Shown: in pieces, positions 34,319-41,508 of the stretch
How positions within the stretch are numbered: position 1 is the stretch's first letter
Layout of the letters: every line of letters begins with the position of its first letter
Assembly: GCA_938034445.1 (NCBI GenBank)
Contig: CALHLD010000004.1
Coordinates: 1 to 64,000 of the forward strand
Direction: 5' to 3'
Source: an uncultured archaeon
GTDB lineage: Archaea > Thermoproteota > Nitrososphaeria > JACIWG01
DNA length: 64,000 nt
Translations under genes and position numbers: made by a program
The notes under the pieces: generated by a model
What the model was told of the DNA's origin: nothing
Databases searched by the model: none
The model's input: the letters and a program-made list of their open reading frames with translations, nothing else

Positions 34319-34498
34319 ATGAGCGTAAGGGAAGGTTTTGAATACTTTGGCCTCTCTTTCACAATATTGGTTTTCGCTATAGCCGGCTATCTTATTGGTA
34401 AAGAGATTGGCCAAACTGTTTTAGTCACTCTCCTTGCTACACTCTTTGGAATTTTTATCACCTTCTATGAAGCTTGGAGGCTTGCTAAAAGAAAATAA
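34319..34498 (+). CDS. Small AtpZ/AtpI-like membrane protein on the opposite strand (possible)
   Basis: A 59-residue protein from ATG 34319: MSVREGFEYFGLSFTILVFAIAG, then LVTLLATLFGIFITFYEAWRLAKRK. Two helices with a Gly-containing LIGKEIG turn and a basic end resemble bacterial AtpZ/AtpI, the small ATP-synthase assembly or magnesium-associated proteins. It is divergent from the minus-strand hairpin ORF, and lies in the gap between atpI and atpC. Homology is judged by eye only. Being on the opposite strand of the A-ATPase genes argues against a simple operon role. Confidence 0.45.
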   Translation: MSVREGFEYFGLSFTILVFAIAGYLIGKEIGQTVLVTLLATLFGIFITFYEAWRLAKRK

Positions 34499-34507
34499 AA
34501 TCAAGGG

Positions 34508-36052
34508 TTACACCAGTTTTAGAGGCTGAAATGTTGTTCCCGTGCCAGAATAGAATTTCATGAACCATTCTACCCAATGTAGCCTGAGACAGTGTAAGAA
34601 TGCTAGTAAGCCTTCAAATCCCATAATGATTATTGTTCCAAGTGTTAGAATGGGAATAAATAGGAAAATGTTTAATGTGCTTCCTGTGTCAAAAATCATT
34701 TTACTGAATAGTGCATGAGCTGCGCCTATAGCTAGAATTCGGAAATAGGAGAATGTGTTTGAAATCAAAGATATAACTTGCTCCATTGTTTCAAGTAAAC
34801 CATTTACTTTTTCTTCAATTATTCTACCAACAATCATTACAATCATTGGAGGCAATAGAAAGTATAATATTGTATTAAAGTTTAGGATAACTGAAATAAC
34901 GTTTCTTCCGTGAATAAAGAAAAGGTATGCGATTGAAAGGTAAAGGGTAACCCATCCTATATCTCCCACCACCTTCCATATTCTTCTGGTATAGAATGCG
35001 TTCACCATTGAAAGAATTATTCCAAAGGAAACTTGGAAAAATGCTATTAGAAGTGATAGTCTGGCAAGTCTTAATGGTGTTTCTATTGGGTTCAACCTTA
35101 ACGGAATATATGTTATTCCCAAGAGTAAATTTTCTGGAATCTCTGGAAGATGTAATGTTTCATATATCGTTTGCGCTAACTCATGGCTTCCAAACGCCTC
35201 CCTGTACATGAATAGGCCTACAAGTGATGAGGTTATGCCAAGTATTATGTAAAGTTTTGCTCCCGAAACTATAAGTGATAATGTTTCTCCAAATTTGGCC
35301 CCTCTTTTTTGTAATAGTAGGAGGTACACCCCAAAAATGGTTAGAAGTAGTCCATGCCCAAAGTCTCCGAACATGAGTGCAAAAATTATGGGATAAGTTA
35401 TTGCCATAAAGGCTGAAGGTTCAAGCTCATTAGATTTTGGTGTTCCAAAGGATAGCACAAGTTTTCTAAAAACTTGAGGTATCCTTGTTCTTTCAAGCAA
35501 CGTTGGCGACTCTGTTTCACCATGCTCACTTTTCTCTTCAACAATTTCGAAGGCAGCCTTATCTTCAACCTTTTTAACAGAATCTATAACCTTTTCCACA
35601 TCAACAGTTTTTACCCAAACATCTATAATTGCAACCTTGTCTGTTTCAGCAACCTTTTCTAGTGTTGATTCAAGGTTGCAGAATGCTTTTAGTCTTACAT
35701 AAGCTTTCATGTACTCGTCCCAGTTTCCAGCACCTTTCCTCAATTCTTCATCAAGTTTTTCAATATATTTAATATCTTCTTCACTTAAGCTAATTAATTT
35801 CTCATCCAGTTTAATGTTTGGTGTCGGTTTATCTTTTACGTATTTTTCCATACGCTGTAATAGGTTTAGTGCTCCTGCTAGTAAGCTTGAAGGTTGGACT
35901 GGTTTTGCGTTTTCTGCAATAGCCCTATCGTAAAATGAGGAGTTAAGTTGAATACAGCATTCATTCGATAGGTTTAAAAGAATTTTTCTAGCCTGCTCTT
36001 TTGGAGCATATATTATCATGTGTGTAAGTGGTTTAGGAAACATTCCCAACAT
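34508..36052 (-). CDS. atpI: A-type ATP synthase subunit I (membrane stator, subunit a family)
   Basis: The membrane stator that carries ions past the K ring. About 200 N-terminal residues form the cytoplasmic arm, then about seven helices follow, including the YPIIFALMFGDFGHGLLLT block. Conserved Arg438 in SYFRILAIG and Arg490 in CLRLHWVEW match the two key Args of yeast subunit a (735 and 799). At 514 residues it is shorter than the usual 620-700, mainly in the cytoplasmic arm. First of the I, C, K genes on this strand. ATG 36043 is a plausible alternative start three codons in. Confidence 0.93.
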   Translation of the reverse strand: MLGMFPKPLTHMIIYAPKEQARKILLNLSNECCIQLNSSFYDRAIAENAKPVQPSSLLAGALNLLQRMEKYVKDKPTPNIKLDEKLISLSEEDIKYIEKLDEELRKGAGNWDEYMKAYVRLKAFCNLESTLEKVAETDKVAIIDVWVKTVDVEKVIDSVKKVEDKAAFEIVEEKSEHGETESPTLLERTRIPQVFRKLVLSFGTPKSNELEPSAFMAITYPIIFALMFGDFGHGLLLTIFGVYLLLLQKRGAKFGETLSLIVSGAKLYIILGITSSLVGLFMYREAFGSHELAQTIYETLHLPEIPENLLLGITYIPLRLNPIETPLRLARLSLLIAFFQVSFGIILSMVNAFYTRRIWKVVGDIGWVTLYLSIAYLFFIHGRNVISVILNFNTILYFLLPPMIVMIVGRIIEEKVNGLLETMEQVISLISNTFSYFRILAIGAAHALFSKMIFDTGSTLNIFLFIPILTLGTIIIMGFEGLLAFLHCLRLHWVEWFMKFYSGTGTTFQPLKLV

Positions 36053-36162
36053 CCTAACGTTAAAGGTTAGTAAATATATTTTTTTTAAAATTTTTCAACA
36101 AATATGGCAACTATTTTAAAGTTAAAATTTTTTTTGGGACAATCACTTTCACTCTGATCAAA

Positions 36163-36195
36163 CTTATATTGTAGCCTTCTATCGTACAATATAAG
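36163..36195. repeat. Perfect 11-base inverted repeat upstream of proS
   Basis: CTTATATTGTA (36163-36173), an 11-base spacer, and TACAATATAAG (36185-36195) form a perfect inverted repeat in the 199-base gap between atpI and proS. The arms are complementary over all 11 positions. As RNA it is a stem-loop with an 11-base loop; as DNA it is a candidate operator about 57 bases before the proS ATG and about 16 bases before its likely TATA box (TTTAAAAAAA, 36211-36220). It could also act as a terminator for nothing on the plus strand, so regulation is favoured. Confidence 0.6.
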
Positions 36196-36251
36196 ATTTT
36201 TGTTGGCGAGTTTAAAAAAATTAAAATTCTTATCTAATTTTACTGTCTGCG

Positions 36252-37694
36252 ATGGTACAGTTGCAGCCAGAAAAAGCTTTTCCTGATAAGGAGAAAAATT
36301 TTAGTGAATGGTACTCCCTAATTTTGGAAAGGGCTGAACTTGTAGATATAAGGTATAATGTTAAGGGATTTGTTGTATATAGGCCTAATCTTATGCGGCT
36401 GATTAATCTTATACGAGATGAATTGGAGCGTGGGTTGACTGAAACTGGGCATCAGCCTGTCCTCTTTCCTTTAGTTATTCCTATGTCCTATCTTAGGAAG
36501 GAGGAAGAGCATATTACAGGTTTTGAGGCCGAAGTTTTCAAGATAAAGGGTGAGGAAGGTGAAGAGGATCTTGCTCTTAGACCTACTTCGGAGACAGCAT
36601 TTTATCCCATGTACTCTTTATGGATTCACAGCTATAGGGATCTTCCACTAAAGCTTTTTCAGACTGTAACCGTGTACAGGAAGGAGACTAAGGCTACAAG
36701 ACCCCTTATTAGGGGTAGAGAATTCTTGTGGATTGAAGCTCATGACGCTTTCTCGAGCAAGGAGGAAGCTTTGAATCAGGTTTCTGAAGATATTAGGATA
36801 ACAAGGAATGCTTTAGAAAAGTTTGGTTTAGCGTTCATTGTTGTTGAAAGGGAAGAATGGGATAAGTTTCCTGGTGCTGAAAAAACTTTTGCATTTGACT
36901 GTATAATGCCTGAAGGGAAAGTTTTACAGATAGCGACCACACACTATCTTGGAACAAAATTTTCTGTACCCTTTGAAATAGTTTTTCTCGACAGGGATGG
37001 TTGTAAAAAGCATGTTCACCAAACATGTTTCGGTCCAGGGCTTTCAAGGATGGCTGCTGCAATAATATCAACTCATGGTGATGAATTTGGTCTAGTTTTG
37101 CCTTTTGAAGTCGCTCCTATACAAGTTGTTGTTGTACCAATTCCTAAAGAAGGGTTTGAGGAGAAGATTTTCGGAAAATGTTTTGAAATCGGTGAAAGGT
37201 TAAGAAAATTAAATGTCCGTTTTAAGGTTGACGACTCTGAAGACAGGCCTGGCTCCAAGTTCTATAAGTGGGAACTGTTTGGTGTACCTCTTAGGATTGA
37301 AGTCGGTATTAAAGAGGTTGAGGAAAAAAAGGTTACATTTTTTAGAAGGGATTTGAGGAAAAGATGGCAGGTTGATGAACACCTTCTTGAACAGGAGGTC
37401 CTGAACGTTAAAGAGGATATTTTAAAGGTTCTGAAGAAGAAAGCTTACGATAGACTCGAAAGCTCTCTTGTTAGAATAAATAGTAGGAGTGAAGGAATAG
37501 AAGCTAGTAGGAATGGAAAAATAATTTTAATGAACTTTTGCGGTAGACAAGAATGTGCTGAAAAGGTTAAGGAAGACACTGGAGGATATGAAATTAGAGG
37601 TAAGAGGATTGATGTTGAAGAAAAGGTTTGGGGTTCTTGTGCTTGGTGTGGCAGGTCAGCTGAAAAGGTTGTTGTAGTAGCAAAAGCTTTCTAG
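36252..37694 (+). CDS. proS: Prolyl-tRNA synthetase, archaeal/eukaryotic type
   Basis: Charges tRNA-Pro. The 480-residue length and layout match the archaeal-type class II enzyme without the bacterial editing domain. KEEEHITGFEAEVF, LRPTSETAFYPMYSLW (motif 2 region), TRPLIRGREFLW and HQTCFGPGLSRMAAA (motif 3) are visible. The anticodon-binding domain starts about residue 285, and the zinc-like C terminus ends FCGRQECAEKV and GSCAWCGRSAEK, as in the family. Preceded by the 11-base inverted repeat. Confidence 0.97.
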   Translation: MVQLQPEKAFPDKEKNFSEWYSLILERAELVDIRYNVKGFVVYRPNLMRLINLIRDELERGLTETGHQPVLFPLVIPMSYLRKEEEHITGFEAEVFKIKGEEGEEDLALRPTSETAFYPMYSLWIHSYRDLPLKLFQTVTVYRKETKATRPLIRGREFLWIEAHDAFSSKEEALNQVSEDIRITRNALEKFGLAFIVVEREEWDKFPGAEKTFAFDCIMPEGKVLQIATTHYLGTKFSVPFEIVFLDRDGCKKHVHQTCFGPGLSRMAAAIISTHGDEFGLVLPFEVAPIQVVVVPIPKEGFEEKIFGKCFEIGERLRKLNVRFKVDDSEDRPGSKFYKWELFGVPLRIEVGIKEVEEKKVTFFRRDLRKRWQVDEHLLEQEVLNVKEDILKVLKKKAYDRLESSLVRINSRSEGIEASRNGKIILMNFCGRQECAEKVKEDTGGYEIRGKRIDVEEKVWGSCAWCGRSAEKVVVVAKAF

Positions 37695-37738
37695 AAAAGA
37701 ATATTAGTGTACATCTACTACATTATTACGATTAGGAT

Positions 37739-38986
37739 ATGGTTTTAGAGCATGCTATTAGAGACCCCTCTCTAGCCCCAGAGGGTAGAAAGAAGCTTGA
37801 ATGGGCTTGGGCTAGAATGCCTGTTCTAAAAAGGCTTAGGGAAAAGTTTCTGGAAAAAAGACCTTTATCGGGGAAAAAGGTTGGCGTTTGTCTTCACTTG
37901 GAAGCGAAGACAGCGCTTTTGGCAATAACTTTGCAGGAGCTTGGTGCAGAAGTTTCTATAACATCATCTAACCCATTGACTACACAGGATGATGTTGCGG
38001 CAGCATTAGCTGAAAGGGTTTCACATGTTTACTCATGGTATAATGAAACTTTAGAGGAATATGAAATGAATGTTTTACGTGTTGCCGAAAATAGGCCTGA
38101 CCTAATTGTTGACGATGGAGGCGATCTTGGTGTCCTTTTGCACAAAAGAGGTTGGGCTGAAAATGTTTTGGGTGGCACAGAAGAGACTACAACAGGTGTT
38201 TTGAGGTATAAGGCTATGGAGAGTGATGGTGTACTAAAGTTTCCTGTTATTGCAGTAAATAATGCCAAAAGTAAGCGTATATTCGATAACAAGTATGGTA
38301 GTGGCCAAAGTGTGGTTGACGGTATTATGAGGACAACGAACATGCTTATTGCAGGAAAGTACGCCGTTGTAGTGGGATACGGTTGGGTTGGCAGGGGGAT
38401 TGCGTCAAGGTTAAAAGGTCTTGGTGCTAAGGTTATTGTCTGTGAGGTTGACCCATTTTCTGCACTTGAAGCACACTTAGACGGTTTTGAGGTTATGAGA
38501 ATGGAGGATGCTGCATCAATAGGGGATCTTTTTGTTACGGCAACTGGAAACATTAAACCAATAACGGTTGAACATTTTTATAGGATGAAGGATGGTGCAA
38601 TACTAGCTAATGCTGGACATTTTGATGTAGAAGTTGATGTTAAAGGATTAAAGTCTATTGCGAAAGAAAAGAGGAGTGTTAGAAAAAATATCGACGAATA
38701 CATTTTACCCGATGGACGTAGGCTTTATCTTTTAGCTGAAGGCCGGCTTGTTAATATCGCTGCAGGAGACGGGCATCCTATTGAAATCATGGACTTAAGC
38801 TTTGCAACCCAGCTTCTCTCAATAATATATTTGTTAGAAAATTGTGAAAAAATGGAGAACAAGGTGTACGAGGTTCCTCAAGAAATTGATAGGGAGGTTG
38901 TTTTACAGAAGCTTGAATCAGAAAATATTAGAATTGACGTTTTAACGGAAGAGCAGAAGGCTTACCTTAGGCAATGGTCTATTTAG
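37739..38986 (+). CDS. ahcY: Adenosylhomocysteinase (S-adenosylhomocysteine hydrolase)
   Basis: Hydrolyses S-adenosylhomocysteine to adenosine and homocysteine, removing the inhibitor left by SAM-dependent methyltransferases. The 415-residue protein shows CLHLEAKTALLA, SSNPLTTQDDVAAAL, ETTTGVLRYKAM and NAKSKRIFDNKYGSGQS, and the NAD-binding VVGYGWVGRGIASRL. The C terminus is somewhat shorter than in eukaryotes, as in other archaea. Convergent with the amidohydrolase, with a 4-base overlap of ends; functionally both act on SAH. Confidence 0.96.
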   Translation: MVLEHAIRDPSLAPEGRKKLEWAWARMPVLKRLREKFLEKRPLSGKKVGVCLHLEAKTALLAITLQELGAEVSITSSNPLTTQDDVAAALAERVSHVYSWYNETLEEYEMNVLRVAENRPDLIVDDGGDLGVLLHKRGWAENVLGGTEETTTGVLRYKAMESDGVLKFPVIAVNNAKSKRIFDNKYGSGQSVVDGIMRTTNMLIAGKYAVVVGYGWVGRGIASRLKGLGAKVIVCEVDPFSALEAHLDGFEVMRMEDAASIGDLFVTATGNIKPITVEHFYRMKDGAILANAGHFDVEVDVKGLKSIAKEKRSVRKNIDEYILPDGRRLYLLAEGRLVNIAAGDGHPIEIMDLSFATQLLSIIYLLENCEKMENKVYEVPQEIDREVVLQKLESENIRIDVLTEEQKAYLRQWSI

Positions 38987-40299
38987 TTGGTGGTGCTCAA
39001 GAGTTTTAAAGCCCTATCATTAAACTCATCCATAATCTTTTCTATATCAATGTTAGAAAATTTTCCCCTATTATAAAGTATTTTACCATTCACTATCGTA
39101 AACATTATGTCTGCTGGAGTGCACGAGTAGACAATATTCGATACAATGTCATATTCTGGATATAGTCTTGGACTTTTTCCATTTACGACAACTATGTCTG
39201 CCTTCTTACCAGTTTCGATTGAGCCAATGTGTCTGTCGAGTCCAAGTGCTTTTGCACCATTTACTGTAGCCATTAAAAGCGCGTCTTTGGCGTTTGGAAA
39301 TTCTGGGTCAAGGTTCACTCCCCTTTGTAAAAGAATGGCAGTCCTCATTTCGTTAATGAGGTTTAATGAGTTTGAGCTTGCTGAACCATCTGTTCCCAAA
39401 CAGACGTTAACATTTGCTTTTAGTAATTCTGAAAGTGGCATTATACCGTCTGCAAGCTTAAGATTGGATGAAGGATTGTGTACACAGTTTACCCTCCTTT
39501 CTCGTAATATGTTTATGTCTTTGTCTTTTATGTGAACACAATGTGCTGCTATCATTCTCTCATTCAATATACCTATTTTATCCAAGTATTCTATGGGTGT
39601 TAAACCAAATTTTTCTTTAGAAAAATGAACTTCGTCAAGAGTTTCAGAGACATGCATGTGTACTAGCAGATTATGCTTTTCCGAAACCTCAACTATCTTC
39701 TCCAAAAGTTCTCTGCTACAAGTGTATATGGCATGTGGTCCTAACGCAATCTTAACAAGTCCATCTTTTATAGAGTTAGCCATGTCAAAATATTTTTGAA
39801 GCTCTTTAAATCTTCTCCAATAAGCTTCTCCATCAGGCACTTGGTCAAGAAATGCTATGGTTGCAATGGCCCTCAACGGTATAACCTTTAATGCGTCTAT
39901 AAGCTCATTAAAATAGTAAAAATCTACAAAAGTTGTTGTACCACTAGAAAGCATTTCTAGAAACGATAAAAGATTTCCATAGAAGAGGTCCTCTGAAGTT
40001 AACTTTGACTCTAGAGGCCAAATCTTTTTTTCCAGCCAAAGTTTTAGAGGTAGATTGTCACACGCTCCTTTAAATAGGTTCATTGCAGCATGTGTATGGC
40101 AGTTTATTAATCCGGGTATAGCGATACCATGTTCTTCTACAATAATATTATCAAAGTACGATTTATAATATGGTATATTCTTGTTTGAGCCAACATATGT
40201 TATTTTCCCATTCTCAAATGCTATTGCCGCATTCTTTATTATATCAAAATTCCTGTTACATGTTATAGCATATTTTACCTCAATGAGGGTTTTTTCCAT
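38983..40299 (-). CDS. mtaD: Amidohydrolase: methylthioadenosine/SAH deaminase-like
   Basis: From ATG 40299 the protein has 438 residues and the amidohydrolase metal layout: INCHTHAAMNLFKGA (HxH), AIYTCSRELLEKI, LLVHMHVSETLDEV, MIAAHCVHIKDKD and CLGTDGSASSN (Asp). This is the MTA/SAH deaminase group of the ATZ/TRZ family, which deaminates SAH, 5'-methylthioadenosine or adenosine. A TATA-like ATTATAAGCT (plus strand, 40322-40331) sits 26 bases upstream and prefers 40299 over ATG 40314. Convergent with ahcY, so both SAH-handling genes meet end to end. Other deaminase substrates possible. Confidence 0.86.
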   Translation of the reverse strand: MEKTLIEVKYAITCNRNFDIIKNAAIAFENGKITYVGSNKNIPYYKSYFDNIIVEEHGIAIPGLINCHTHAAMNLFKGACDNLPLKLWLEKKIWPLESKLTSEDLFYGNLLSFLEMLSSGTTTFVDFYYFNELIDALKVIPLRAIATIAFLDQVPDGEAYWRRFKELQKYFDMANSIKDGLVKIALGPHAIYTCSRELLEKIVEVSEKHNLLVHMHVSETLDEVHFSKEKFGLTPIEYLDKIGILNERMIAAHCVHIKDKDINILRERRVNCVHNPSSNLKLADGIMPLSELLKANVNVCLGTDGSASSNSLNLINEMRTAILLQRGVNLDPEFPNAKDALLMATVNGAKALGLDRHIGSIETGKKADIVVVNGKSPRLYPEYDIVSNIVYSCTPADIMFTIVNGKILYNRGKFSNIDIEKIMDEFNDRALKLLSTTN

Positions 40300-40384
40300 A
40301 GCATTATATACCATGTAACCGATTATAAGCTTAATTTAAGAAAATTTTTTTATATTACCTAATAGGTAGTTTGATTGAGCGAAT

Positions 40385-40660
40385 TTGGCGAAGAAAAGAA
40401 AGAGCAGAGGGCGTGGCAAGGGTGGTAAAGGGAGGTCTGAAATGGTTCAGTGTACAAACTGTGGTGCTATGGTTCCAAGAGACAAAGCTAAGAAGGTGAC
40501 TGCGAGACTAAGTTTTGTAGACCCAACTTTGGCAAAGGAGTTAAAGGCTGCTGGAACATATATTCCTTCTGAAAAGACAGTAAAATACTATTGTATATCC
40601 TGTGCAGTTCACTTTGGCGTTGTAAAGGTAAGGGCTAAAGAGGAAAGAAAATTTAAGTAA
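40385..40660 (+). CDS. rps26e: Ribosomal protein S26e
   Basis: A 91-residue small-subunit protein found in TACK archaea and eukaryotes. The N terminus is Lys/Arg/Gly-rich (AKKRKSRGRGKGGKGR); the zinc site is C23/C26 (CTNC) and C70/C73 (CISC). RDKAKKVTARLSFVD is also S26e-like. It starts with TTG, 25 or so bases downstream of a TTTATATT box. Its S25e partner is at 25300-25629. Confidence 0.92.
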   Translation: MAKKRKSRGRGKGGKGRSEMVQCTNCGAMVPRDKAKKVTARLSFVDPTLAKELKAAGTYIPSEKTVKYYCISCAVHFGVVKVRAKEERKFK

Positions 40661-40661
40661 G

Positions 40662-41246
40662 CTACCTTAAAGCATCCATTATAATAATACATCTTTGAAT
40701 GAATGTAACCACCGCTAGCACTGCTACTATCACTACCCCATAATATGGCTGTCCAAAAATACTTGATAAAGATAATACGAGCATCCTTTCAGCCCTTTCC
40801 CCCCAACCTCTTCCCTTAATTTCTATGCTAAGAGATTCTGCTTTTGCTCTAACATAGCTTACTAAGAGGGAAAATGTTATTGCTAAAAAGATGATATCAG
40901 GTGGCGCCCAACCTCCAACCATGAGCCCAAAAAAGACTATAATTTCTGTAATCCTGTCCGCTGTCGAGTCTATGAAGCTTCCCATTTTAGATGCTGTCCC
41001 TGTGTAGTTTGCTACTGCGCCATCTACTACATCCATAAATCCTGAAAGTAGGTAGAATGTTCCTCCCAAAAACGAGTTCAAAAAGCCTTTTTGCATATAG
41101 AATGACATCGCTACTAACGCGAACATTATACCAAATAGTGTCCAGAACCATGCGGGGGTTCCTGTTTTTGAAAAATATTTTCCAATGCCTGTAATAACCG
41201 GTTTTATTTTTTCCCTAACCTTATTTAGTACCATCTTAATCCGCAC
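40662..41246 (-). CDS. CDP-alcohol phosphatidyltransferase with altered signature
   Basis: A 194-residue membrane enzyme of the CDP-OH-P transferase family, which in archaea builds archaetidylinositol- or related phosphate headgroups. The signature is D72-x2-D75-G76-x2-A79, then N80 where the family has Arg, then 8 residues, G89, D93 and D97. All metal Asp residues are kept but the Arg is replaced by Asn. Three to five further helices follow. Substrate unknown; the neighbour S26e converges on it with 1 base between. Archaetidylinositol phosphate synthase is the best guess. Confidence 0.82.
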   Translation of the reverse strand: MRIKMVLNKVREKIKPVITGIGKYFSKTGTPAWFWTLFGIMFALVAMSFYMQKGFLNSFLGGTFYLLSGFMDVVDGAVANYTGTASKMGSFIDSTADRITEIIVFFGLMVGGWAPPDIIFLAITFSLLVSYVRAKAESLSIEIKGRGWGERAERMLVLSLSSIFGQPYYGVVIVAVLAVVTFIQRCIIIMDALR

Positions 41247-41293
41247 AACTTATATTTTGAGATTTAATAACAGTTTAGGTTGGAGGGACTGTA

Positions 41294-41497
41294 ATGGGTA
41301 AGGTTGATAAGGGTGTAAAGTGTATGGTTAAAGACTGCAGTAATTTCGCAGAAAGGTCTCTTAGTGCTGAACAGGTTTCGAAGAGTAGTCTTAGTGTAGA
41401 AGGCGACGCTAGACGAGTTTACCTATGTCATGAACATTATAAGCAGTGGAAGAAGGAGACTAAGAAAGCGAGGGAACTCGAACACATATCATATTGA
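41294..41497 (+). CDS. Small zinc-binding-like protein
   Basis: A 67-residue protein with a probable zinc site: C10, C15, then C45, H46 and H48 (LCHEHYKQWKK). A GGAGGG ribosome-binding site lies 7 bases upstream of the ATG at 41294, so it is likely translated. Its stop overlaps the ribosome-binding site of thrS, so they are probably an operon. The C-terminal helix is basic. Not recognised beyond the metal ligands. Confidence 0.65.
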   Translation: MGKVDKGVKCMVKDCSNFAERSLSAEQVSKSSLSVEGDARRVYLCHEHYKQWKKETKKARELEHISY

Positions 41498-41502
41498 GGT
41501 GA
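41496..41502 (+). promoter_or_regulatory. Ribosome-binding site for thrS
   Basis: GAGGTGA, six bases before the TTG at 41509, overlaps the stop of the small upstream gene. It decides the TTG as the thrS start and matches the site in front of the TTG kinase at 4109. Confidence 0.7.
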
Positions 41503-41508
41503 ACTTGG

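Noticed and set aside
38029-38553. Minus-strand open frame of 174 residues within ahcY
   Set aside because: Shadow of adenosylhomocysteinase; no start signal or homology.
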